A stretch of 64,000 nucleotides of DNA from CADEFX01 sp963840425 (lineage in GTDB: Bacteria > Pseudomonadota > Alphaproteobacteria > Rhizobiales > Hyphomicrobiaceae). Positions 44,830-52,391 of this stretch are shown one piece after another. Position 1 is the stretch's first letter; every line of letters starts with the position of its first letter. Under the pieces are notes generated by a model that was not told the DNA's origin, searched no databases, and worked only from the letters and a program-made list of their open reading frames with translations. Location: positions 1-64,000 of the forward strand of contig CAWIYZ010000025.1 in assembly GCA_963840425.1 (NCBI GenBank), given 5' to 3'. The position numbers were made by a program, and so were the translations under genes.

Positions 44830-46155
44830 ATGTCGCGACTCAGTCGCCGCCGTGTGCTGTCACTTGCGGGTGGAGGTGCGCTCGCCGCGAAGACCGGTGG
44901 CATAGCCGCCATTCTGGCCACCGGCCGTGCGCCAGCCTACGCCCAGACCACAACGGTGCACTGGCTGCGCTGGAACGACTACGTACCCGCCGCCGACCAG
45001 ACGCTGCGGGACATGCTGCCCGAGGCAGAGAAGGCGCTCGGCTTCAAGATCAACCTGGAGCGGGTGAACCTGAACGACCTGCAGCCGCGCATCACAACCG
45101 GCATCCAGGGCGGCACCGGCGCCGACATCGTCATGCTCTTCAACAACCATCCGCACCTTTATGCGGCAAGCGTCGCCGATCTGAGCGACGTGGCCGAGGA
45201 GATCGGCAAGGCGCAGGGCGGGTACTATCCGAGTGCCAAGTCCAACTGTCACGGCGGCGGCCGCTGGCTCGGCATGCCGCTCGGCATCGTCGGCGTCATG
45301 ATCGCCTATCGCAAATCCTGGTTCGACGAGATCGGCGTGAAAACGTTCCCAGAGAACTGGGACCAGTACCGCGAGGCCGGCAAGAAATTGAAAGCGAAGG
45401 GCCGACCGATCGGCCAGTCACTCGGCCAGTCCGTGGGCGATCCGGTGATCTTCACCTATCCTTTCCTGTGGTCGTTCGGCGGCAAGGAGGTGGAGGAGGA
45501 CGGCAAGACCGTTGCCATCAACAGCAAGCAGACCGTCGAGGCGATCAAATACATGGCGGCGTTCTGGAAGGAGGCGCATGACGAAGGTGGTCTTGCCTGG
45601 GACGACTCGAACAACAATCGCGCCTTCCTGTCGGGCACCATCTCAGCCAGCCTGAATGGTGCCTCCATCTACATCGAAGCGTTGCGCAAGCCGGATCAGT
45701 ACAAGACCGAGGCGGGCACGCCGATGAAGGACGACATCCTGCACGCGCCGCATCCGAGGGGACCGGTCGGGCACTTCGCGATGCACGTGCAGCAGAACCA
45801 CGTTGTGCCGACGTACTCGAAGAACCAAAAGGCGGCCAAGGAGCTGCTCAAGTGGTTCCACACCGCGGCCAACTACGACAAATGGTTCCGCGCCGGCAAA
45901 GGCTTCTATTCAGGCATCACCACGGAGTGGGAAAACAACTCCATGTGGCAGGAGGACCCCGTGATGGCGCCTTACCGGGTGGCCGGCAGGCTGGGCCAGG
46001 TGCCGGGGTATCCGGGACCCAGCGGTCCCAAGCCCGCCGAAGCGCTTTCCAAGTATGTGATCGTCAACATGTTCGGGCGTGCCTGCCAGGGCAAGATGAC
46101 GGCTGAGGAAGCCGCCGCTACAGCCGAAAAGGAGCTCAAGCAGATCTACGGCTGA
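44830..46155 (+). CDS. TAT-exported ABC solute-binding protein
   Basis: 441 residues. TAT signal RLSRRRVLSLAGGGALAAK and cleavage after AYA. The mature part is an extracellular solute-binding protein of the sugar/polyol class (VHWLRWNDYVPAADQ, GGTGADIVMLFNNH, AFLSGTISASLNGASIY). Strong GGGAGGAC site. No permease or ATPase genes follow; instead a hairpin, a zinc alcohol dehydrogenase and an MFS carrier are downstream. An orphan binding protein may serve a transporter encoded elsewhere. Ligand unknown; an oligosaccharide or polyol is the best guess. Confidence 0.9.
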   Translation: MSRLSRRRVLSLAGGGALAAKTGGIAAILATGRAPAYAQTTTVHWLRWNDYVPAADQTLRDMLPEAEKALGFKINLERVNLNDLQPRITTGIQGGTGADIVMLFNNHPHLYAASVADLSDVAEEIGKAQGGYYPSAKSNCHGGGRWLGMPLGIVGVMIAYRKSWFDEIGVKTFPENWDQYREAGKKLKAKGRPIGQSLGQSVGDPVIFTYPFLWSFGGKEVEEDGKTVAINSKQTVEAIKYMAAFWKEAHDEGGLAWDDSNNNRAFLSGTISASLNGASIYIEALRKPDQYKTEAGTPMKDDILHAPHPRGPVGHFAMHVQQNHVVPTYSKNQKAAKELLKWFHTAANYDKWFRAGKGFYSGITTEWENNSMWQEDPVMAPYRVAGRLGQVPGYPGPSGPKPAEALSKYVIVNMFGRACQGKMTAEEAAATAEKELKQIYG

Positions 46156-46177
46156 GGCCGGAGGCTGCTCGCCATCG

Positions 46178-46201
46178 AGCCGCGCTCTCAGGAGCGCGGC
46201 T
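46178..46201 (+). terminator. Strong hairpin after the binding-protein gene
   Basis: AGCCGCGCTC (46178-46187), loop TCAG, GAGCGCGGCT (46192-46201): ten perfect pairs 23 bp past the stop. A second hairpin (TGGCAGC/GCTGCCA, 46232-46250) follows. No T-run, so it may protect the 3' end of the mRNA or attenuate rather than terminate. Confidence 0.5.
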
Positions 46202-46336
46202 GTTGCGAGCGCGAGGCGGAACTAGGCCTCGTGGCAGCGCCATGCTGCCATGCCGGTGTGCATGACGGCCGGCGCGTGTCTTTGCTAAGGTGCAGCAAGG
46301 GCCGCGGAGCGCCGGCCGATGCACGGGAGGAATTCA

Positions 46337-47386
46337 ATGAAGGGTGTAGTGTTTCTCGGTGACCGCAAGCTGGAGCTCCGGGAGTTTCCCGACCCCACAC
46401 CCGGACCACGCGACGTCGTGCTCGAGATCAAGGCGTCGGGCATGTGCGGCAGCGATCTTCACAATTACCGCGGCCCGCCGCCATCGGGTGAAGCAGCCGG
46501 CGGGGTCAAGCGCGAGGCCGGCATGATTGCCGGCCATGAGCCCTGCGGCGTTGTCGTCGCCGTCGGCTCGGGCGTCTCCGAGAAAGAGGCGCGGATCGGT
46601 CAGCGGGTGATGGACCATCACTACGACGGCTGCGGCAACTGCAAGCACTGCCGGGGCGGCTGGACGCAGATGTGCCTGGAAGGCACGGTCGTGTACGGCT
46701 CCGGCGGCCACGGCGCTCATGCTCGCTATATGAAAGTTCCGGTCTCAACACTGGTCCCCCTCCCCGATACACTCTCCTTTGAAACCGGCGCGGCCATCGC
46801 CTGCGGCACGGGCACGGCCTACGGTGCGTTGAAGCGGCTCAATCTGCAGGGCGGCGAGACCATCGCCATCTTCGGACAAGGCCCGGTGGGCTTGTCCGCG
46901 ACCCAGCTCGCTGCGGCCATGGGCGCACGTGTGATAGCACTCGATACCTCATCTGAGCGCGCAAACCGTGCCAGGGAGTTCGGCGCCCACGAGGTGATCT
47001 CCGGCAAGTCGAACGACACGGTCGCCGCCATCCGCGACCTCACCCACGGCGAGGGCGCACATAAGACGCTCGATGCGTCCTCGGCGCCCGAGGCGCGTGC
47101 CGCTTGCGTGCGTGCGGTGCGTTCGTGGGGCACCGCCTGCTTCGTCGGCGAGCGGGGCCAGGTCACTTTGGACGTCAGCCCCGACATCCTGCGGCGTCAG
47201 GTGACGATCGTCGGCTCGTGGACCTTCTCCAAGCAGGGACAGGCCGAGTGCGCCGAGTTCGTTGCCGACCACAACGTCGACGTCGACAAGCTCTTCACGC
47301 ATCGCTGGAAGCTGGAGCAGGCAGAGCAGGCCTACAAGCTCTTCGACCAGCAGACGTCGGGCAAAGGCGTGATCCTGCCGTCCTGA
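46337..47386 (+). CDS. Zinc-dependent alcohol dehydrogenase
   Basis: 349 residues, MDR family. Catalytic zinc ligands in MCGSDLHNY and the AGHEPCG His-Glu motif; structural zinc ligands in the Cys4 lobe DGCGNCKHCRGGW with MC. Nucleotide fold loop AIFGQGPVGLSATQLAA. GGAGG precedes ATG 46337. Similar to sorbitol or threonine dehydrogenase-like members. Between a sugar-type binding protein and an MFS carrier, polyol oxidation is a reasonable inference. Confidence 0.9.
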   Translation: MKGVVFLGDRKLELREFPDPTPGPRDVVLEIKASGMCGSDLHNYRGPPPSGEAAGGVKREAGMIAGHEPCGVVVAVGSGVSEKEARIGQRVMDHHYDGCGNCKHCRGGWTQMCLEGTVVYGSGGHGAHARYMKVPVSTLVPLPDTLSFETGAAIACGTGTAYGALKRLNLQGGETIAIFGQGPVGLSATQLAAAMGARVIALDTSSERANRAREFGAHEVISGKSNDTVAAIRDLTHGEGAHKTLDASSAPEARAACVRAVRSWGTACFVGERGQVTLDVSPDILRRQVTIVGSWTFSKQGQAECAEFVADHNVDVDKLFTHRWKLEQAEQAYKLFDQQTSGKGVILPS

Positions 47387-47471
47387 TCGGCCAGGCGATC
47401 GAACGCCCGCACGACCACGATCGCCGCACACGCGGTCGTGGTCTCCCAACCTTCCATCTGTGACGAAAGGC

Positions 47472-48746
47472 ATGACGATGCAGGATCGCATTTCGTCCGC
47501 ACCGTCCCTGGGCCTGATCTTCGTCGCTCTGACGCCCTTCAGCCTCGGCTATTTCTTCTCCTACCTCTACCGCGCCGTGAACGCGGTCATCGCGCCCGAC
47601 CTGGTGCGCGACATCGGCCTGAGCGCAGCCGAGCTGGGGTTGCTGACGGCTGCCTACCTGCTGGCCTTCGCGCTATTCCAGCTCCCGCTCGGCATCCTGC
47701 TCGACCGCTACGGACCGCGGCGTGTTCAAGCCGCACTCGTGGCTCTGGGCGCCCTCGGCGCGGCAATCTTTTCCGCCGCCGACAGCCTCATCATGCTCAC
47801 CACCGCGCGCGCCATCATCGGCGTGGCCTTCGCCGGCGGCCTGATGAGCGGATTCAAGGCGGTCGTCATCTGGGTGCCGGAGCCGCGTCGCGCACTTGCC
47901 AATGCCTGCGTGATGTCGATCGGCGCCATCGGCCTGCTCGTCGCCACAACGCCCATCGAGGTGGCCGTGCAGGCCTTCGGCTGGCGCATGGTCTTCCTCG
48001 GACTGTCGACGATCACGCTCGCCGTTGCCGCGCTGATCTTTGTCGTCGTTCCGGAGCGCGAAACGGCACGCACGGCCGTGAGCCTGCGAGAGCAGATGCG
48101 CGAGGTCGGCATGATCTACAGCGACCGCGTGTTCCTCGCGCTTGCACCGGTCCTCTCGATCAGCGCCGGCGCGCACCTCGGCCTGCAGACGCTCTGGGTG
48201 GGACCATGGCTGCGCGATATTGCCGGGCTCGACCGGCTTGGTGTCGCCAACAGCCTGTTCGTGATGGCGGTGGCGTTTCTCGGCGGCGTGTTGGGCAGCG
48301 GCCTTATCGCGGACTGGTGCGTGCGCCGTGGGATCAGCCTCATTACGGTGACAATGGGCTTCATGCTGGCGTTTTTGGCATCCCAGGTTGTTATCATCCT
48401 GGAGCCGAGCTCGCTGTATCTCGTGGCATGGGCCGTCTTCGGCATGACGGGCCAAGCTGCCGTGCTCGCCTACCCCTGGCTTTCCTCGTATTTCGGCAGC
48501 CGCCTTTCCGGGCGCTCCAACACCGCCGTCAACCTGCTAATGTTTCTAGCCGCCTTCATCATCCAGTACGCGGTCGGTGCGATCATCGACCTTTTTCCGG
48601 TGTCGCCCGACGGCCGCTACGATCCACGAGCCTATCGCGTCGCGTTCGGCGCGCTGCTTGCCGTGCAGCTCGTCGCCCTGGCATGGTATGTCGCCAATCG
48701 GCGCCTGCTCCGCGCCGCCGAACAATCCCCCGGGCAAGCGCTGTAG
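47472..48746 (+). CDS. MFS transporter
   Basis: 424 residues with twelve helices (LGYFFSYLYRAVNAVIAPDL; LLDRYGPRR loop; LGALGAAIFSAADS). The AFQLPLGILLDRYGPRRV region matches the sugar-phosphate/anion or NNP-like MFS group. ATG 47472 follows AAAGG; an in-frame GTG at 47460 is an alternative. Follows the alcohol dehydrogenase by 85 bp and converges on the GcvH-like gene. Confidence 0.88.
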   Translation: MTMQDRISSAPSLGLIFVALTPFSLGYFFSYLYRAVNAVIAPDLVRDIGLSAAELGLLTAAYLLAFALFQLPLGILLDRYGPRRVQAALVALGALGAAIFSAADSLIMLTTARAIIGVAFAGGLMSGFKAVVIWVPEPRRALANACVMSIGAIGLLVATTPIEVAVQAFGWRMVFLGLSTITLAVAALIFVVVPERETARTAVSLREQMREVGMIYSDRVFLALAPVLSISAGAHLGLQTLWVGPWLRDIAGLDRLGVANSLFVMAVAFLGGVLGSGLIADWCVRRGISLITVTMGFMLAFLASQVVIILEPSSLYLVAWAVFGMTGQAAVLAYPWLSSYFGSRLSGRSNTAVNLLMFLAAFIIQYAVGAIIDLFPVSPDGRYDPRAYRVAFGALLAVQLVALAWYVANRRLLRAAEQSPGQAL

Positions 48747-48754
48747 GCGGCGCA

Positions 48755-49195
48755 TTATCCCGCCCGATCCTTATAGGAGTCGGCCGCGATCCAAGCTGCG
48801 AATGCCGAACCGATGGTTGGGCCCGTAACGAGCGCGTCGCGCCATCCGGCATCCTCAGTACGCACAATCAGCATCCAGCCCCGCCCGAACGCGTCCTCGT
48901 TAAGCAATTTCGGGCGGCGCTCCAGCTCCTCATTGGCGGCCACGACCACGCCCGCAAACGCCGCCCGCGCCGCCCCAACCCACTTGCCGCATTCGATGGT
49001 CGCGAACGACCTCTGCGCTTCGAAGTCCCGGCCGATGCGCTTGGGCGTGAACACCAGCACCTCGCCCGCCAGGTCGATGGCGAGCGGCGTGAAGCCGGCG
49101 CGAATGGTTCCATCCGAAAGCGGCTCGTACCAGATCTGGTTCTCTAGATCGTAGTACAGGTGCTCGGGAAACTCGTTGCCTTGCACGAGCGCCAT
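48755..49195 (-). CDS. GcvH-like lipoyl-carrier protein
   Basis: 146 residues. The biotinyl/lipoyl fold is visible as DLENQIWYEPLSDGTIRAGF, PLAIDLAGEVLVFTPKRIG and the hairpin IECGKWVGAARAAFAGVV, whose Lys is at the usual lipoylation turn. Glycine cleavage H proteins carry ESVKA-type turns here, so this is a divergent branch, nearer in context to lipoate-binding proteins of sulfur oxidation. A separate lipoate-ligase-like gene and a DsrE-like domain lie directly upstream on the same strand, which supports a dedicated lipoyl-carrier system. ATG 49195 is 9 bp after the upstream stop. Confidence 0.75.
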   Translation of the reverse strand: MALVQGNEFPEHLYYDLENQIWYEPLSDGTIRAGFTPLAIDLAGEVLVFTPKRIGRDFEAQRSFATIECGKWVGAARAAFAGVVVAANEELERRPKLLNEDAFGRGWMLIVRTEDAGWRDALVTGPTIGSAFAAWIAADSYKDRAG

Positions 49196-49203
49196 CGGCG
49201 GCC

Positions 49204-49581
49204 TCAATAGGTCAGAACGCGGCACTCGTCCGACATGATGTGCTCGAGCATGGCCGCGGCGCCCATCAATCCTTTGCACTCGGGAATCAGGTCCTGCTCT
49301 GTCATGTCGAACAGATCGAGGTTGGCGGGACAGGCCCAGAATCGTGCGCCGCCGGTGTGCGCATCCTTGATCCAGTCGTAAACGGTCTTGTCGTGACCCT
49401 GCTTGATGCGAATGGCCTCGGCCACACCCTTGCGCATCAGCTTGCCGGCGGTCGCCGCGCAGATGACATCGACCTCGATGTCCATCGTGGCCGCGACGGC
49501 TGCATGATAGAACGGCGCTCCCAGTTCCTCCGGGTTGCGCGGATCAGTGTTGACGAGAACGATCAGCAGCCTGCGCGCCAT
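49204..49581 (-). other. DsrE/DsrF-like domain with internal start
   Basis: 125 residues from ATG 49581 with a full-length DsrE-like fold. Cys residues occur in VDVICAATAGK, FWACPANLDLF, IPECKGLMGA and SDECRVLTY. DsrE-type proteins carry sulfane sulfur on Cys. Own ribosome site GAAGGAG supports translation as a separate protein. Confidence 0.65.
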
Positions 49582-50337
49582 GCCGTATACTCCTTCGCGC
49601 AAGTACCCATCAAAAACTCTTCGGTGCCTATGTCCTCCTGCAGCAGAGAATTCGGCCGCTGCCATCTCTTCAGCGCTCGGCTGATCCATCACAGGTGTCC
49701 GATCCAGGGCTTGCATCAGCCCATCTCGAAGGGCTACGGCAACGTCGGCAACCGGCGGCGCCTGCCCTATAGCGGCCGCAAGGCACGTGACACGCTCTCG
49801 CAGCACCGCTTCCGGGAGGCGCAGTGCGCGCGCCATCTCTGGCATGTCGTCCGCAATCAGGACCGTCCCCTGCAGCACGGCGCTGCGTCGCTCGATATAG
49901 CCGCTCGAGCCCGACACCTTGCGCCCACCCATCTCGATGTCGTTGGGCGGGCAGAAGCGAGCCGGTGCGGCGAAGCGCGACAACCCTGACGCCACACCTT
50001 CGCAAATGCGACGTGTGGCAGCCTCGAGGTCAGATGCAACGGCACTGCGGCCGATCACAACGTCCCACGCCAGCATGCGCGGGCTCATGAATACGGCGCC
50101 GCCGCCGGTCACCCGGCGCGCCATCTCGATGTCCACGCGCCGGCAGTAGGCGGTGTCGGCGGCGTGCTCCATGTCCTGGCTGCGGCCCAGCAGCACCGAC
50201 GCCGGATAGCGGTGGAAGCGCAACGTATCGGCGATACGTCCGGCCGCGTGCAACTGCGCCAGCGCCGCCGTCATCGCCACATTCCAGCGCGCCGGCCGAA
50301 GCCCGGTGTCGACGATGCGCATGGGCGGCGGTGTCAT
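49204..50337 (-). CDS. Lipoate-protein-ligase-like domain read through into DsrE-like domain
   Basis: 377 residues in one frame. The first 235 form a LplA/BPL-type ligase: HRYPASVLLGRSQDM, ARRVTGGGAVFMSP and the active-site Lys in MGGRKVSGSSGY, then LQGTVLI. The last 125 form a DsrE/DsrF-like protein (RRLLIVLVNTDPRNPEELGA onward). The DsrE part has its own ATG at 49581 with GAAGGAG upstream, so the two are probably separate genes joined by a one-base indel that removed the ligase stop, or a recent fusion. ATGA overlap with the preceding gene shows operon structure. Likely role: attach lipoate to the GcvH-like carrier downstream. Confidence 0.75.
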   Translation of the reverse strand: MTPPPMRIVDTGLRPARWNVAMTAALAQLHAAGRIADTLRFHRYPASVLLGRSQDMEHAADTAYCRRVDIEMARRVTGGGAVFMSPRMLAWDVVIGRSAVASDLEAATRRICEGVASGLSRFAAPARFCPPNDIEMGGRKVSGSSGYIERRSAVLQGTVLIADDMPEMARALRLPEAVLRERVTCLAAAIGQAPPVADVAVALRDGLMQALDRTPVMDQPSAEEMAAAEFSAAGGHRHRRVFDGYLREGVYGMARRLLIVLVNTDPRNPEELGAPFYHAAVAATMDIEVDVICAATAGKLMRKGVAEAIRIKQGHDKTVYDWIKDAHTGGARFWACPANLDLFDMTEQDLIPECKGLMGAAAMLEHIMSDECRVLTY

Positions 50338-50729
50338 GCGTTCGCTGCCGGCTCGATCTTGATGCGACGGCCCTTGGTATCGAAGAAGTGCCCGTCGTTC
50401 AGCACCATGCGGTCCTCCGTGACCTTGGCCTCCAGCTCAGCGAGGCGCAGCCGCGCCGTTGCATTGTCGATCGGGCCGCCGGCCGGCGACTTGGTCGGGA
50501 AGAACGCGGCGCCGTCCCAGCTTTGGCCCGAGCCGGCGAACATCATGGTCACGTCGTCCCAGTCCACCTCATCGCCGATCACGTGCATGTAGGTCGAGCA
50601 GAGCGGCGCCACGCTACGCTCGCCAATGCGCGTCAGGATCACCAGCACCGTGAACTCGCCGTGCGCGCCGTGCATCGAGCGCAGCCACGCGTCGAACTCA
50701 GTGCCGGCGCCGTTCGCGCTAGCGCTCGA
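50334..50729 (-). CDS. Hypothetical protein of the lipoyl-carrier group
   Basis: About 131 residues (GTEFDAWLRSMHGAHGEFTV, IGDEVDWDDVTMMFAGSGQ, ATARLRLAELEAKVTEDRMV). No ATG lies at the proper place; TTG 50729 with CGGAG upstream is the best start, overlapping the preceding stop. Its stop overlaps the ligase start by ATGA. No family recognised. Confidence 0.55.
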   Translation of the reverse strand, partial: SSASANGAGTEFDAWLRSMHGAHGEFTVLVILTRIGERSVAPLCSTYMHVIGDEVDWDDVTMMFAGSGQSWDGAAFFPTKSPAGGPIDNATARLRLAELEAKVTEDRMVLNDGHFFDTKGRRIKIEPAANA

Positions 50730-51180
50730 CAAGGGGCATCTCCGTGATCTCCTGCTCGAACAGGGACCAGAACGATCGCTCGTACCTCCCGGCATACCAT
50801 GCTTCGAAGTCGGCCAGCGCCTGGGCAATTTTGCTGGCCGGCGAATCGGCCTCCGACGGATCGAGGCCCGCGTGCGCCGCGCGGATGACTGGCGCAAACC
50901 GTAAGAGCGTCTCCGCGCGTGTCTCGCTATCGCTTTCCCAACCGAGCTGACTGCGCATTACGGCGAGGCCGTTGGCGACGGCAGAGTCCTCGGTGTCGGC
51001 GCACGCTGCCGCATCCGTCACGGCCCGCATGAGGTTGAGCCGGCGATAGGCGAAGGCGCGCTCGCGCTCGAGGCGGGCGAACTCTTGTGCCATGCGCCGG
51101 CTGAACTGGCTTTCGGCGTCCTTCGCGGCCGCAGCGGCGGCCTCGAGCTCAGCCAGCAGGCTTCGGGCAGCAGGCATCAT
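50719..51180 (-). CDS. Hypothetical helical protein of the lipoyl-carrier group
   Basis: 153 residues, mostly helical: an N-terminal coiled coil (LLAELEAAAAAAKDAESQF, then RRMAQEFARLERERAFAYR) and a second helical part ending EQEITEMPLVER. Starts 21 bp after the tRNA-Sec 3' end, overlapping the next gene at its stop. No family recognised. First gene of the group that leads to the ligase, DsrE and GcvH-like products. Confidence 0.6.
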   Translation of the reverse strand: MMPAARSLLAELEAAAAAAKDAESQFSRRMAQEFARLERERAFAYRRLNLMRAVTDAAACADTEDSAVANGLAVMRSQLGWESDSETRAETLLRFAPVIRAAHAGLDPSEADSPASKIAQALADFEAWYAGRYERSFWSLFEQEITEMPLVER

Positions 51181-51200
51181 TAGCTTGCCTCGCGAGGATT

Positions 51201-51296
51201 TGGCGGAGGAGGATGGGAGTCGAACCCACCTGAGACCGTCTGACGGCCCCACCCGGATTTGAAGTCCGGTAGCACCACCGGGCACTGGACTCCTCC
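51201..51296 (-). tRNA. selC: tRNA-Sec (anticodon UCA)
   Basis: 96 nt with encoded CCA (51203-51201). Acceptor arm GGAGGAG pairs with CTCCTCC, anticodon stem CCGGA/TCCGG encloses CTTCAAA with anticodon TCA, a long variable arm follows (GCCGTC..GACGGT), and the T-arm has GGTTCGACTCC. The extended length, UCA anticodon and long variable arm are diagnostic of tRNA-Sec. Discriminator is G as in the E. coli molecule. It lies 1.1 kb from selB on the same strand, separated by an AT-rich insert. Confidence 0.95.
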
Positions 51297-51427
51297 AAAC
51301 TGGTCATTTCCCATTATGCATTAATGGGTTAGCACATAACCCTATTGAAATGTACCATAGGCACAGCCACAGCCATAGGTAGCATGTAGCCCGGGGATCA
51401 CGGATTTCGGTCAATCCAATAGGCCAA

Positions 51428-51448
51428 CTGTTCCAATAGGTGGAACAG
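51428..51448 (+). promoter_or_regulatory. Palindromic operator-like site
   Basis: CTGTTCCA, spacer ATAGG, TGGAACAG: a perfect 8-bp inverted repeat 26 bp before the hypothetical gene. Copies of CCAATAGG and its inverse CACCTATTG lie around it, suggesting multiple binding half-sites of a small regulator. Confidence 0.5.
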
Positions 51449-51473
51449 TGTTTCACCTATTGCCATCACCTAT

Positions 51474-51950
51474 ATGGGAGCAAAAAGAAAACGCCAGCCT
51501 GGAGGGGAGCCAAGCTGGCGTGGTCGGGACATGGAAACACTACTCACAGGTCGGGGAGGGAAGGGCCGAGTGAGTAGTGGCCTAATAACTCACGAGGGCG
51601 ATGGTCGTTTCACTCATACCAAACTATTTCCACAAATGCGTTTGGAAGCCGCTAGGCTATGCTCACGAGCGTTATTCGGGGCACAGCGCATAACAATGGC
51701 GGAGATACGGAGACTTGCAGAAGGTGGCACTTACGATCCCGAAACTCTTGACCTATTAAGCGGCATTCTTGCGCAGGTTTGGATCGAAGTTGGTCATGCC
51801 TTCAAGACGCTGGCATTGGTTGAGGATGCTCGTGACTCGATAGCCAAGACATTGCTCTATCATGCAGGACTTGGCCTTCGTGATCCCGATGTACTGAAGG
51901 CTTTAGTGATGCAGGCGTTGAAACATCACTATCCCAAGCGTGTGGTCTGA
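51474..51950 (+). CDS. Hypothetical protein of the AT-rich insert
   Basis: 158 residues. A basic start (GAKRKRQPGGEPSWRGR), then a mostly helical part (FPQMRLEAARLCSRALFG, IRRLAEGGTYDPETLDLLSG, YHAGLGLRDPDVLKALVMQA). Codon use is more AT-rich than its neighbours, in keeping with transfer from another genome. Preceded by an operator-like palindrome. No family recognised. Confidence 0.55.
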   Translation: MGAKRKRQPGGEPSWRGRDMETLLTGRGGKGRVSSGLITHEGDGRFTHTKLFPQMRLEAARLCSRALFGAQRITMAEIRRLAEGGTYDPETLDLLSGILAQVWIEVGHAFKTLALVEDARDSIAKTLLYHAGLGLRDPDVLKALVMQALKHHYPKRVV

Positions 51951-52040
51951 GCCATCAGTTGAGCCACTCGGTCTCTCAACAGCCAAGCACCAAGAAGAGA
52001 TGGGAGCGTGGCGCTGACTTCTTGCAGACGGGTTAGCTGC

Positions 52041-52220
52041 TCACAGGTTGGCGATGCCAATGCCAATGAGTGTAACAGCGGCAAGAAATAGCAAGCACAT
52101 ACCGGAGCTAAAGTAGAAATCGTAGCCTTGGATGCGAGGAGATACGACGCCCAAGACAGGACGTCCCCAATACCCAAGCAACCCCGCAAGAGCTAGCGTC
52201 AGAATACCAGCAGGTAGCAA
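52041..52220 (-). CDS. Small two-helix membrane protein
   Basis: 59 residues from a TTG start with GGGAGG five bases upstream: helices LPAGILTLALAGLLGYWG and MCLLFLAAVTLIGIGIANL joined by a polar loop with RIQGYDFYF. It has no ATG start. The clean membrane pattern and strong ribosome site support a gene; it lies downstream of the fdh-sel terminator. Confidence 0.45.
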   Translation of the reverse strand: MLPAGILTLALAGLLGYWGRPVLGVVSPRIQGYDFYFSSGMCLLFLAAVTLIGIGIANL

Positions 52221-52238
52221 TAAAGCCTCCCAAGCAAC

Positions 52239-52264
52239 AAAAAAGGCCCCACGGAGGTGGAGCC
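52239..52264 (-). terminator. Rho-independent terminator of the fdh-sel operon
   Basis: On the minus strand GGCTCCAC, loop CTCC, GTGGGGCC give eight pairs (one G-U) and are followed at once by TTTTTT (52244-52239). It lies about 128 bp past the selB stop and is the clearest intrinsic terminator in the window. Confidence 0.8.
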
Positions 52265-52391
52265 GATGTTTACATTTAGCACAAAGGGGGTGACGGCAGG
52301 GGTTTATGTTTGTGCTGGCGCCGTGGATCTAGCCAACCGATGGTTTGCGCAGTTGCGGCATATTCCATAGATGAGATCACAACCCACTGAT

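Larger units (their letters stand above)
51297..52391. other. AT-rich insert between selB and selC
   Basis: This 1.1-kb stretch is clearly richer in A/T than its neighbours and holds palindromes at 51310-51328 and 51428-51448, a plus-strand gene, a small minus-strand membrane protein gene and the fdh-sel operon terminator. Composition suggests foreign origin. No integrase or flanking direct repeat is visible. Confidence 0.6.

Noticed and set aside
47438..49147. 569-codon open frame on the plus strand
   Set aside because: Overlaps the MFS carrier in another frame and is extremely Arg-rich; a typical high-GC shadow.
51201..51296. selC as attachment site of a genomic island at its 3' end
   Set aside because: Immediately past the 3' end lie operon genes of normal composition; no integrase or repeated tRNA end is present. 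The AT-rich block is on the 5' side.
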